DNA from: Smittia aterrima | Taxonomy: Eukaryota; Arthropoda; Insecta; Diptera; Chironomidae | DNA length: 64,000 nt | NCBI GenBank assembly: GCA_033063855.1 | Contig: CP093830.1 | Coordinates: 12,152,854-12,216,853, forward strand | Direction: 5' to 3' | Shown: positions 26,801-40,600 of the stretch, in pieces | How positions within the stretch are numbered: position 1 is the first letter of the stretch | Layout: the number at the start of each line of letters is the position of its first letter | Position numbers and translations under genes: made by a program | The notes under the pieces: model-generated | Database searches by the model: none | Seen by the model: the letters and a program-made list of their open reading frames with translations, nothing else | Told to the model about the DNA's origin: nothing

Positions 26801-29800
26801 AGAAGCTCAATAAACCACCATGAAAATTAGTAATTCTCCTGCTGAGCCACACACAGCATTAGCAGAGGAGTTTGATTAACATTGGAATGATAGTTTTTAC
26901 ACAAACGATCAACCTCAGACGTTCGGTTTGATGTTATTTGCTCCGCTCTGCGGCTTTCTCAAATTTGCATCTGATTGTCTCGACATTTAGCTTCAATGTG
27001 GGTGAACTTAAAATATTTTCGGATGTCTTTTCTCTTCATTGATGAATGACACGTCACATCGAAATATTGTCGAGAAAGTGTTGACTCAAGATCGCTTTAA
27101 ACCGTCAAAACCAAACCAGACATGCTCTCGATGAGTTCATAAAATATTCGAAAAGACAGAAGTTTTTTTTCTGTGTCTTTTTGGAGACGGGATTGTATCT
27201 CCAACAAAAGAAACTGTTAACAGCTTCAGTTGCTATTTTAATAGTTCATTTACTCAACAATGGAGATTGTTTGTTGTTTGTGTCTTTCTTGTGTCTCTCC
27301 AGGAACGGAAGAGAAAAAAAAAACTGTTTCTTAAGAATAACTTCATTCACAATCGACGGGAAGAGACCGACAAGTGTTATTAATGTTGTAATTAACATGA
27401 AGGGTGACTAGATGACTCCACTGCATCTCTAGATTTTATTAATTGAGACTTTTGTCACAAAAGTTTTGTGTCTACGAATTTAATTTAATTATTTTACTCT
27501 CGATCGAATAATTTCTATTTATTGAATCTTGTGGTGACCCTTGAAGGCTTCTTAGGAAGCTGTGTTTCACTTCCATCCGGTAATTATTTCATTAACAAAC
27601 TCTCGTTGAAATAACAGCTTCAAACTCAAAACTAATATAGCGAGTGCAAATTAACTAATAAATTATGCAATTACCATCATCGGCAAACACCCAAGCGATC
27701 TATATTTCATCTTTGAACTTGTAAAAGCACTAACAAATTCAAATTGAAAATATTTACTCAACTAACAAAGATTGAAGAAAAATAAGGCAACACTGAAAGT
27801 GAGCGCACATATGAAGCCATTGATCAGCAAGAATGGCAGAGTGTTGACTCTAGCTCGTACTCGGGTAGTATTTTTATATTTTTTGAATGATACCAATTAC
27901 AATATTTACTCTAGATACATACTTAGACTTGGAAAGAGTGAACAGTAGCCATTCAAAACAAACGTAAAGAGTTGTAAATTGAACAATAATTACAGTCACG
28001 ACGTTGAAGTCTCATATTTTTTTTCGCGATGCCGCGATTAGCTTGAGCGACTCAAGACTTTTCCAATCAAGAGTGACATCAACAAAATTCCATTCGCGTT
28101 AGCATTTATTGAGCTACACTCGTAGAAGTAATAACGCGATTCATCTCTTTCAAATTCATTCCATCTGCTGAATGACACTTCTCTTTCTCTCAAAACAATA
28201 AAATGAAAATATGTAGAACTTAAATGTCGCTTGAGCGGTATTACGATGAGTTTTCGTTCGCCTTTTCAACTCTCAATTCGGGTCGACGGTGAATAAGTCG
28301 AAAATATTTTTGTGTATGGACTCTTAACAGGGTTGACAACAAGAACTTTTAATAAATTCAATCTTCATCACTTCTGTACTCGTCTCAAGGAGAGTGAGTG
28401 GCTCAAAGGGATGAGGTGACTTTTATCATCATCGATTTTTTCTGTCAAGTATTATTTCAAGCGAAGCATAGAAGCATATCAAAAGACTCTTCGCATTATG
28501 CTTCATCGAAATGAGATGAGATGACTTCGTGCTTATGAGAGTTTAAATTAAACGCTTGTTGTTATTTGAATGTCAAGTCTTTTCAAGTGATATTCTGTCC
28601 ATCTATTTCATAATACGAACGGAGATGAGACGAGAGGCGAGAGAGTGATGACCATAAACGCAAAGACCACACACAGGTGAGTTCGACGCTTTTTTCAAAC
28701 GCGGCTAGACGAGAAATTCATCAACAAAAAAAAATTGAATGCGATTCAGTGCGTGAGTTTGAAGAAATTTCTTTCGCACAAAGCGAACAAAAAACTTTGT
28801 GTCTGCGATGCACTTGTGGATGCTTTTTAAAAATCATAAAAAAGTTTGTGATTTCTACTCTCGCCGGGCCGACACTCGAGATGAATGGAACCTCTTTTAT
28901 GGTTTTATGGATGAAATGCACCTGAAAATCTTTCCACTCGTTTTATGGTGGACACTCTGGCCGTTCGTCCGTTCTCTCGTACGTGCATCATTCATGAGAG
29001 AGCAACTCGAAGCGTCATTAGCATAATACAAAATCTAACAAACGATTGTGAAATAAGAAAAAGTGGAAAAGGAAAGGAAAAATAAAATAATCAGAGCAAA
29101 ACCTGCCGACGTAGCTAGGAACTGCAATAAAAACAGAATTTATGGCAGACTAACCTCTTATCTCCTAATAATACTCGAGCACAGCATACAATACTAATGC
29201 CAACATAAGCCCTTATCCACAGCATCGGAAATTTCTATAAACTTCCACTTAAATCCTAAACATTTATTAATAAACACACCAAAGTCGTCTATGAAGTTCG
29301 TTCCACCCTCGAACGTCGTCTCAACAGAGCAACAAGGAGGGAAGAATTTTCCATGCGGTTTTCCACGATGAAATGAGCTGTGTATGTGCAATATCTCGAA
29401 TTACTTAAACACCATTCAAGGGACAAAGATTATCAAGCTCGAGAGACTCGATGAAAGAAACGTTTTGTCCTGCTGAGAATATTACAACTGTAAAGCTTAA
29501 TGAAAGTATTTTACGAGTTGTGGGGAGAAGAGTTTTGTGTGTTTTGCATAATCATGCTGTTCTCGAGTGAGGTTGCTTGATTCATGGAGACTTATGACTT
29601 CAACCGGAAATAATCAGAAGCTAATCGACTGGATTTTGTGAATAGAAAGTTAAGAAAAGAAGAAACTCACTCTCAACGATATTTTTGTCATTAACTCATC
29701 AGAAAGAAAACTTTTTCTCTTTTCTTTAAAGTTCTCACGATTTTATTAAAATCTAAAATAGAAGCGCATACTTCCTCAAGTAGACTTAAAGGATTCACCA

Positions 29801-32800
29801 GCTTAAACTTTGATTGAAAAATTCCACAAGCATTTCGTAGCTTGAAGTGGCATAAACGTTCGTTTGCCCCTTAAAGTTGTGCGGTGGATTGAGAGTGTGT
29901 CCTATCTCAGTTCGATCGGATTTTCACATGCATTCTAATAGATAAAAAATTGTTTAACCGTGCAACTCGCAATCGTGATCCCACTCTCTCTCTCTCGCTC
30001 TTCGTGATGTGATTTTAATTATAGACATCGCTCGCGTGCTTTAACTCAAAAGCCACGCGTCACTTGAAGTATCTCGCATTCGTGATCACAATATTTTCCG
30101 TTTTTCCCAATGTTTGCTGGTTTGAAGGACTTCTCAAACTCTCTTTTATCTCTCCGAATTCACTTCACAGCAAAAGTTCACTTTGCGTGATTGATGTTTA
30201 TTAAACTTTACATTTGATGGACGACGACATATTATTGAACTTAATGGGATCGCGGTCTTGCGGCTGAAAATTGAGGTTACATGGTTTGGCTTCGCCATCA
30301 ATAACACGAGAACAAAAATACGAACAAAAACAATGCGACAGGCGAGCGGTTGAAGTCTTTGATTGAACCACATTTATCAATAATTGATGACAATTTGTCA
30401 TGTGATGGATGACAGGCAGTTAGGCCATTCCAAAAAGGATCGCACAGAACCGCAAGGCTTATCAAGGAAATTTATGGGGAAGCTCATGTGTGGAAATTTC
30501 TATGATTGCCAGTCGTCGCATCAATTTTTTGAGTCTCATGGAGAACGAAACAAACTCTTTCGAATAATTAAACGCAACCTTACGCATCGCACTCGTTGAA
30601 ACAAAAATAAAATTGATGTACAACCCAAAGCACGTGACCGCACATCTAATCATCATTTTAAACTGTTTCACCGATCGATGGGAATGTCTCGTAATTCAGG
30701 TAAAGTTCAACGGTTCAACGAGTTTTGTCGCCGCTCTCCAAACGTAATAAATTGCTTTATGACTATAAAATTTTTATGAATTTCGGAAGAAACAATTTTG
30801 TGCGGCAATTGTATGTCATTACCCACACCCTCCTCAACTTCTCGCCCTCTCTCTCACTCACTTTTGTCCCTAACAAAGGAAAGAACAAATTTCCATCCCT
30901 AAAATTGCACTTTATCCCTTTGAGTTCCTTTTGTTGATGTAACAACAATGCATTGAGTCGAAAAACTCTTTGCGAGAGAAGCGGGAACGATAAAAATTGG
31001 CAGGGACACGGTTCGGAAGTTGGTGGTTTCGAGATAATTCAATAAAAAATAAACGTTCACCACCCCTCGAACTGAATTTTCATCGCAAACTGTTTTCGTT
31101 CTTATTATGATATCAATTTGTTGATATTACCGGGTCTCGATCATGTATAATTAAAATTTCAATGAACTCAACACGCGGCCACGCGGCTGTCGATGTTTTC
31201 TCAAAAGAAGAAACATCTCTCGAGAAATAAATTGCTTTTCGATATTTTAAAGTTCTCGAAAGCGAATCTCAGCGCCTCAACATTGTGCAATTGTTTTCAT
31301 TGTGCAAGCGCGTTCTTTTTAATAAGCTCTTAAGATAACAATGGAAATCGTTTCGCATGTTTATGCTTACAGGATGTAATTTTTTAATTCGAGGAAATTG
31401 CTGTTTGCTAAATGGAACGAGAAAGTTTTCTTTGATTCACTTGCTGCATTTCGAGAAGAAGAAAAAAATCCTTTTGCCCTTTAGCTGAAGATTCAAAGAT
31501 GGAAACAAAAATCCTCGCCCTAAGCAAGCGATCAATTGAACTACTTGATAGCAGGAAATTGTTCTTATCTGCCATTCAACGAATGACATGTAACGAGCAA
31601 TGACGACAGGTGGTTGAGAATTATTCAACTGGCACATTAATACTTGAAAATTTTCATTTCTGCCTTTCAGTGAAATTAATAAAAAATATTTTTTGATTTA
31701 TTTCGTTTAATTTAAAAGTTTCAAGGAGAACGAAGTTTTCTGAAATTTTTCACGTGTTTCTATTTGTCTTCTGATTATTAGAATAACAAAAATCTCTCCT
31801 CTGTTGATGCAAGAAGAATTTCGAGCCTTTGAGTACACAACAACCCTTAATAATCGTGATAATTTACATCTAAAAGACGAGAAACACGGCACGAAGAGAT
31901 GATGACGCCGTGCTAATGCAATTATGAAGAGCATCCTAAGAAAACGATGATGATGAAAGGAGACGAGAGTAACGCAATAGTTTGAGGAAAAGACGAGGCA
32001 TTTCTCCTAACTTAAACAAAACACCTTCTTCCTTTCATGAGCGAGAGACGACTCTTTCGTATCCTTTTGGTGCTGTCATAAAAGAAGCAAAGAAAAACTA
32101 TGAACAAACAGACGATAATTTCGACAAAGAAGTGTAATAAACGATGAATTTATGAAAATTTGTGCGGACGAGACCTCCCACGTTGATGTTTGTGGTCTTC
32201 AAAGGGATGACGAAGGGATGAAAGGCTCTTGAATCACGGGGAATGACTTGGAGGACTTTTACGGCACAAGGTGACCACAGAGAAAGTTCTTTTTCGACGA
32301 AAATATTTGCCAATTCACCGAAACTCGACACGTTTGTTTATTTTTCGATGATCCACTCGACAACAAGGCAGAAAGGAAAATCGACCGACCCCGACATTAA
32401 AGGAAATCTCGAAAAAGAATATTTCGATGTTCAATCATCATCGAAAATTCTTTCGATTTCGCTTTGATTGCTGCCATTGAAATTAAAATGAAATTCAATA
32501 TCCATTCGCCTTCATACATCACTCTCGAGAGAACTTAATACGTTCAAGTTGAGAAAATTGACTTCATTTGTTGCTGAGCAGCGTCAAAAGTCAATTCCAT
32601 CTCATTCGTGAAATCGAAAACCATCTCTCGACCCCTTTTTTGTGAATGAAATGATTTCAAGCCTCGAACGTAATAAAAGTTCTAAGAGAATCTTGTCTGT
32701 AGACATGTGGGGACTTTAACCCCAATAATACTTTTAATTGACTGACTGGAGAAGATTCGTTGACTTTGTCACATGAAAATGTTAAAAGTTTGAATCTTCC

Positions 32801-35800
32801 TTAAAAATAAAATGAGAATTTAATAAATTTTGAATGCCAACAAAACATTTCACGTCATGAAAAAGTATCAAGTTTCAAAGAAATGAACAGCAAACATCCA
32901 TTTTGAAAATTAAAAAGTTGATAGAATGGTGATCGATGAGAACGGATGATGATGGGAATTAACATCGAATGTGAATCCGTCAGTTAGAGAAGGAGAAAGG
33001 AATTGAATTTAATATCGCTAATGGATGAAGGAGGAAGGAGGCGACTGACCAGAAGAGAAACGAAGTCGGTTTGTATTTCAGGGAATTAATTTCACGAAAA
33101 TTAATTTATATCCTGATTGTGGTCAATCGCATTTTGTCGGCTAAGTCCTCGTCCATTTTCACAAGAAACGAAACTTCCACAGAAGAAACTTAATCAATTA
33201 TCAGATTAGGTGAAAGGAGAAATTCTCGGATGGAAAACAATCGGCGCTGGGGAGAATTATCATTTATCAGCAACCCGAAATCCTTTTTTAGAAATTGTTG
33301 TGGGGTCAAATTCTGATGAGCAAGAAGTTTCGAAGAGAATGGAGAGATGTTTGAAGCATTATCTTCAACCCTTACTAAACTCCGGAAACCTGGAAAATAA
33401 GAGTCAGAAAGTTTTGAAAGTCAACGCCACCTTCCTAAAAAGTCTATTCTTGTTTTACTGGCTTTTAAAAATTTAAATGTTCCGATCTCAGCGCCATCTT
33501 CTCAAAAATAACTGTCAAGCGAAATTATTCATTTTAATGCGCGAGATTTCAAAATCAGAAATTTCTTTAATTAAGCTTAATTACCACGTCTAATCAGTTA
33601 TTTGGAGCGCTGAAAACTACTTCCTTTCACGTTATCAATCATTACTAATGATAAAGTTGATCTACGAAACACGAAACTTAAAAGCAAAATTACCGATCTC
33701 AACTTGTACTGAGAGCTTTCAAGCTCTCTCCCAAAAATATTTCGCTCTATCGCAGTAAAATAATTTTCTTCAGTTTCAATCGAGTTGTCACAAGAAATGG
33801 ATTTCCTCTTTCTCGGTTTTGACGTTCGCTTTCAATTAGCATGTCTCGCGAATCCCACAAGACTCATCCACGAGCTTTCAATTTATGTTTAACTCGACGT
33901 TTCGGTTTCTTTAATTCAGGAGATCTGAATTTTGGTAGAAATATGCAAATGCGAATTTTATGATACTGCTACATCTTCACATTTTCAGAAGCTTACCGTG
34001 AAGCATAAAATCATTTTATGCTTTTCATCCGTGAACGAGAGCAAATGTTTGAAGATGTATGCAGAACATTTAATTCCACCTCTTGCCTTCTCGAGCCACT
34101 GATGATGGTGCAGAAAAAGTTTCCTTGAGCTGATTCATTTAATAAAATAACTCGCGCCCATTAATTACGATGACTCATTAATTATTAAAGATAATTAGGA
34201 GAAATGAAGCAGTGAAGGTTCTCAAGTTTTATTCTTAAATACCTTCTAAAGAAATTGCTGTGCTAGAAAGAAGAAAAAGTCTTTCTCGAGTCGAATCGTT
34301 AAAAGGATCTCGAAGAAAGGATTAAATCTAATGAAGGAATTAATTCAACTCAGGTTCTGATTCAGGAATTATTTTTAATTCTCAAAGTCAATTAAGCAAG
34401 TTTTCGATCCTTTCCATTTGTAGTTTGCCATTAGTTTGAGTTGGAGCTTATTTCAGAAATGACACTTTTCAAAGCTTCTCATGGCGAACAGAGAAAGTTT
34501 CTAATTATGCCAGTGTGGATCTTTGAGGAGCCACTTGAAGTCACTTCCACATAATTTGTAGCGACTCTTCCTGTGATTTGCAAATTCCCTCCTAATTCAC
34601 ATTCCACACTTCTGTCGTTGGAAGAAAAAGCGAGAAAGCGAGGACGAATTAAATTGGAATTAAACGTCAGCACTAATTTCTTTCTCTTTTTAGACTTTGT
34701 CATCTCCATCCACAGAATCTTCACCAAAACGCTCTCGCCTTGCGACGTGATAAAGTGGAGGGAACTCAGAAGAGCGTCAATTCAGAAGGAAACATTTTTC
34801 GTCGCATTAATGGCTGGCATTTAATGAAATTCCCACAAGTGTGCTCGAACAAGAATTCTCCGTAATAGACTAAATTGAAGGTTGAGCCAATGGAGAGAAA
34901 AAAATCGATACGTTGACATTCGATCGAGTCTTTGTAATCAAATTTAAATTTTCATGTCGTGTTTTCTGATAACACTGAAAGGCTTCGAACAAATATTTTG
35001 CATGTATTTTGCTCAAGTAGATTGCATCATGTTAACAAACAAACTTTAAACGAGAAGCATCTGCTTTAAAATTGAATTTATTTAAAGTTTTTCCATTTCA
35101 TTGTTTTGTTTTGTTAGACAGTTCGAAGACAGTAGAAACAATCTCTCGAAATTTCTCCTTAGTCAGACAGTAGACAGTTCTAGAAACAATCGGCGAGATG
35201 CAAGTGCTTAAGTAAAAAAGAGGAGAAAGATAAAGCCGCGCAGTAAACACATTAAGCTCTCGAAAATCCTTCAAGCATCAATCTTCTTCCGACTTCTTTA
35301 TTTCTCGAGCATAGGATTTACAAAGGTAAGCTCGTTACTTACCGTGCGGTAAGGCTTGCTGGTGATATAAAAAGGAACAAAAAAAAAAAGTCGATAAAGC
35401 GAACATGAAGTTGACGTCTTTTCGAGGCAATGCACGCAGAGATCTCCTCACCTGTTATTCGCTTAAAAGGAATTCGCGTCACTCAACCAACACCCATGAA
35501 ATATTTAACGGCAATTTCTTTCCGTTTTATGCTCAATTAGGTTTTTACAACCGCGAGACAGGGGAGCAGTCACAAATTGGCTGAAGGTAAACGACGGAAG
35601 TCGAAATTTTCTAACGACAATCTGAGGATTTGTCAAACGCTAAGAATGTCAAAGTCAGATTGAAACTTTTAATGAGAGGAAGGAAAGCTCGACAATCAAA
35701 AGAGACTTCAAGAGAATGAAACTCAACGGATCATAATAAAACAAATAAAAAACTTTTCCCCCTTTGCCCTTGAGTTGAGCTAATCTTGAGTTTATGCTTG

Positions 35801-37527
35801 AACGAATGCGAGATTTGAAGCAGAAAGAGCATCACAAGGTGAGACTTTGTTTTGTTTTCGTCAGTGCTCGAAGAGTTTGAGAGAAGCTTAGAAACAAAAG
35901 AAAAACAAAAACCTGCGCAAAGATTAATTCATTTAGGGATTTCCAGTAAAACTTGTCGTGTCGTTTGTTTTTTGAGTGGAAATGTTGTCGTAGAGAACCT
36001 ACAAACGCAATTGTAGGTAAGGTCATGAATTTTAGCTTCTTGTCACTTTACAAAGTTGCGACGCAACTGATGCAATTTAATCAGCGACAACTTAGATCTT
36101 TCTAAACGAAGAGTAGACTATAAAAAAGCTTTTAGGATCCGCTCGCACTTTTATGTGACTCAATAAATGTTCACGTGTGAGAATGAAGACATCCAAAGCT
36201 TTAAGCTTAAGAGAAATGGATGTGACGAAAGAGGAAGAAGAGATCGTTAGAGAAGAAACCATAATTGTTGTTGAAGTGAAGCTTTTGGAAGCTTTCACTA
36301 AATAAAAATTAAGCGAAGCGATTACTTAAAATACGAAAAGGTCTTCCCAACCTTCCAATGATTTACAACTGCGAAAGCAATAAAATAAATCATCTCGCTA
36401 GCTGAATCCGACCACGAAGGATGAAACACGAGCTTCCCGAAAGCAAAAGCTTTGAGATTTGCGACTTTAGCAATTCTCAAGTCATGACAGTTTAATGAGA
36501 TTTTATGAGAAAACTTTTGTTGAAGCTTTTTTTCTCACGAAAGTCGTTGATCATTTCCCGAAAAAAGTTTTTTTGTTCATCTCAAACGAATTAGGTTTCT
36601 GAGTTGATTTCTTGAAGTCATTAATCGAAAAGCTCAATATTAAATAGTTTATCATTCTTAAATCAAAGATAAATCGACTTCAAGCTCCGCACGCTTACGA
36701 TTTACTCTTCAATCATTTGCTCAAGTTACGAACGGATTTGATTTCTTCTTTTTCTCGATAATTTTCTGCTCAACAAATTTCGAAAAAGTTTTTTGCAACA
36801 ATCTGCAGATTTAATAAGAAAACCTTTTCCCCTTTCGAAGCCTTATAAGTTTTTCTTTTCTTGTTATTAACATTAGGAAATCCCTTCTCTTCATTAAGAG
36901 CACAAAACATTTAATTCTGATCCTTTTTACTTTTTCTTTTGATCTCGGATTGCGAAGGATGAAAATGGAATTCTTCTCAATTAATTCATGAGAATGTTGC
37001 GATGAGCAAAAAACGATTTCGCCTTAGAATGGAAACAAATTAATTATTGAATGAAAGTTCTTCAAACTTAAAAGCTTTTCAAGCTCATAATTCGAAAAGC
37101 AAATTGAATTCGATGACCCTTGGCTATGTACTCGCTTTACTCAAACTCAGATACATAAAAGAAAATTAGCATTTCGCTAAATGAATAAAACATAAACAAC
37201 GACAAGCCACGTGTTGAACGCGTTGAGAGAAATCTCGTCTCTCTCTCATCGCGAATTGAGTAAAGTTTCGAGTCGACGCAGTCGGTTGGTCGTTAGAATT
37301 ATTTCATTCAACATTCTCTACTCGAGCAGTCTTCAGTGTGAGCTTTTGAGTGACGGTCGTTATAGAAATCTGTGGAATTGTGAAATGTGTTAATTTAGAC
37401 AAATTAGTTATAGCTCGAATATGTTTCCACGAATTTTCGTGTCTTTACATTTTGAACGAGAAAAATTGGCCAGCAGATGTTAAAGAAATTAAATCTGACA
37501 ACTATTTCAATTAGTGATAGTTTGAAA
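20817..37527. other. Non-coding flank upstream of fork head
   Basis: No complete gene is recognisable in this 16.7 kb. The fork head 5' UTR and promoter must start on the minus strand just above 20816. Two minus-strand TATATAAA-like octamers lie at 21452-21459 and 21471-21478, the clearest core-promoter candidates, but without a strong initiator they remain tentative. A short GA run sits near 25700. Open frames such as the 142-codon one at 25653-26081 have no domain and biased, low-complexity composition. The stretch is a plausible enhancer landscape for fork head. Confidence 0.55.
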
Positions 37528-37660
37528 ATGGACCTGAGCCCGTCACCTTTCTGGATTAAGAACAAGAAGCAACAGACACTTGTCTTCGACTTCAGCAATG
37601 TGTCTGTCAATCGAGGCGATGATGAATATGAGGATGAAGCCTCTGAAGTGTCCACTGGCG
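37528..37660 (+). CDS. Candidate alternative first coding exon (possibly of the Ac76E-like gene)
   Basis: An ATG with A at -3 opens 44 codons of hydrophilic, strongly protein-like sequence: MDLSPSPFWIKNKKQQ, then an acidic run with DDEYEDEASE, ending at VSTG plus one base. A GTAATG donor follows at 37661. The opposite strand and the surrounding kilobases do not look coding. The exon ends in phase 1, exactly like the first cyclase exon at 42682-42766, so it could splice in frame to 45276 and give an alternative N-terminus. The alternatives are a first exon of an unrelated gene or a chance open frame. I do not recognise the sequence from memory. No transcript evidence is available here. Confidence 0.4.
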
Positions 37661-40600
37661 GTAATGTAAACCAAAACTTTTCAGAGCGACTCGTGTGATT
37701 GAAACGCTTGTTTATAAAGTTTGAGACGATAAAAAATATTAACGCGCAATGGTCCCAGAAAAAAAATGAGGCAATGACACTGAGTTTATATTGAAAGGCA
37801 AAGTTAATGAGATTATGAGCAAACATGACGTCAAGCCGAATTGCTTTAGAAAGCTGCTTCAATGCAAAAGTTTGCCCTAACATTAAACTCAATTTACGAT
37901 GCGATTAAATTGAATTTCCCGTCTCCTATCGCTTGACTGAAACAAAGAAGTTTGAAAAGTCTTGATCGACTTTTAATGTGAAATATTCTGTTTTTGAAAC
38001 CAAAATCAGGGAAATGCAGTTTCTTTATCTCTCAATCAAATTAAATTGAAAGAAGCTTTCCTTATAAATCAAAGTGAAGTTCTTTTATTTAAATATTCTC
38101 TTTTAATAAAATAAAAAGTTAAGAAGCTAAGTGATCTCTTAGTTACTCAAGAAACTTCAACAATTCATTCGACATTACTAACGTTCCCGGCGTGGCTTAG
38201 TTCAATAGAATCGGAAGTCTCTAGAGTCTGATTAAAATCGAAGTCGCAGTGAGCAGGAAATTATTGATTCTAGTCGAACACAAGTTCTTCCGTTTCCCAA
38301 GTTCGTACAAAAAGCAATGTTTGTTCTGTCGAGTGAATGGGAGCAGTGATAGAGGGAATGTCGAAAGCTTTTTTTCATCAACAACGAAAATGAAAAATGC
38401 TTTCAAACATCGTTTACTTGAAGTACCAAAGGCTCGTACGCTGCTGCATAATGTATTGTTCAGCTTTTTCTCGATTCGACAGTCATTACGTCAATTTGCG
38501 AGAGATCTCTAAAAAGATTTAATGTTTGTAAACGAGCGAGAGTCAAGTGAACTGAAGGAGAAAGCTTACGTTTACATTTTTCAATCATTATGCATCAATA
38601 TTTTTTTATTTTATGCATGAAGGAAACATTCGTGTTCTTATTTGATTTTCCACCCCTCGCATAAATAACACGCTCGTTAGGGCCTCTTATGGTGATTTCT
38701 TGCAGAAAATATTGGAAAATTGTCTCGGATCTATATCCAATGTTTATGCTTCTTCCATTTGACGCCTTGTTCGCTTTATATCGCATAAGGCGGAGGCAAC
38801 AGAGTTATGTGTTAGCGATTGCAAAACTGATTATTTGGAACTAAAGGAAAGTTCGCTTTAATCAGCTTTAATGTTGACTCGTCGAAAAAAACGCAACCGC
38901 CGCACCCACAGACTGAATTAAAACCTTCAAAAGAGACTTTCAAGTTTCATGTAAACAAACTTTAGCATTCAATGCTTTTTTATTGATTTTGTTCGCCACT
39001 AAACGTGATTTTTATCTGAAGTTGCTCGCTTGGTTGAGGTAAAACGTAAAAGTAAGGAAAAACTTTCCTTCCTGAATATTTGGAAAGTTTTTCTTTTGCA
39101 TCGAAACCTTTTCAGGAGATATTTATGTTTCCCTAGAAAAAAACTTATCATTCGAACCACCCCGAGCGAGAAATTAATCCTTAACGAAATATTCCTTGCG
39201 CTTCGTCGTTAACTCGCATCAGAACAGAAATTATTGTTAAACTTGCTCTTCTCTCTGCGAAGTGAAATGTTTCCGCTTAATGAAAGCTCTCGTTTAATCG
39301 AGTTAGTGCGAAAGCTTGTGGAGGGATCTGTAAGCTTTCACTGGCAATAAAGCTGCATGGCGGGATAAACTCACAGCTTGAAGGCTTTTCGCCTTGAAGC
39401 AGCGACGAGAACGTGATAAAGTGGAAAAAATGAAATTTGAATGTCGCATCACTCGAAACAAAAACGCTTTTAATGATATCGTCTTCAAAGGATTCCTTGA
39501 AAGCTTTCATGATAGAACAGTGGAAATTTAATATCTCTGCTGAGCTACGATGTATACTATGTCGTCGTTTGTTTTAATCGCTACACTCATTAGTCATGTG
39601 AATAAGACGACAACATTATCGAGAGAAGCTTTGATTAAGAAGCAGTCAAAGAAATATTTTTGCTTTAACGACGTCGGATTCGTCAACGATCTCGACATTA
39701 ATCACATAATGTGCCTGTGTTTCTGTGTGATACATGATGCTGATTCTGTCAAACCTGTGTCTGGTTTCCCCTCAAGTAAAAAAGCTTTTCCGGTGGAAAA
39801 TTTCATTCCCATGGGCTGAAAAAAATTGACTTTCTGTATCTCAAAAAACACAAGTTCAAAGTTTTATTAAAACACATTTTTCATTGTTACAAAACATTTG
39901 AACGGAAATGGAGCAAAAATTGAGTTACACATTGAGTTATTGACATGTCATCAATCTCAGAGCTGATAATCTATGAGGAAAAACAAAAAGTTGACTTTAA
40001 GTTTGCATTTCACGTCAATCTGCTATCATCGGAAAGCTCACCCAACCAGAGAGCGATGGTGAGCAGAAATTTGAATAAATCTGAATTCATTAATTTTAAT
40101 TAACGAAGAGAAATGCGAAAAATTATTTATGCAAATGATGGTCAGGGCAGCGACGATAATAAAAAGATTTTTTTACCGACGGGAGGACGGAAATCTGTCA
40201 CACTCTAAATTTTCCATCTCATCAGTTTCATCGTCTCATCTTAACTAAGCGATAAAGTGTTGCCATGTGATATCATCGTAAACGACTTAATTGTTCGGAG
40301 ATTAATTTTGTTGATTTTCTCAGAAGCAATCAACTTCACATTAGAAACTTTCGTTTAATCTTCCACCTCAAGCCAAAGTTTCCAACGCAATAAACTCGAT
40401 ACTCGTTGAGTATAATCTTCGATTAAAGAAGAAAAACGTGGTAATAATGAGAAGTGATAAGAAACCTTAATCGCACCATTTGAGTAAACAACTTCTTCTT
40501 TTCAACAATACAATTCAAGTTTAAACAGAAGACACTCGCTAGAGATATCGAAATTTCGTATAACAATTGTCAGCATATAAATTGATCTCTCGCTTGGAAA

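Noticed and set aside
37404..37892. Minus-strand open frame of 162 codons
   Set aside because: It is hydrophobic, Phe/Ser-rich and without any domain. It overlaps the more protein-like plus-strand segment at 37528-37660, whose reverse complement explains part of it.
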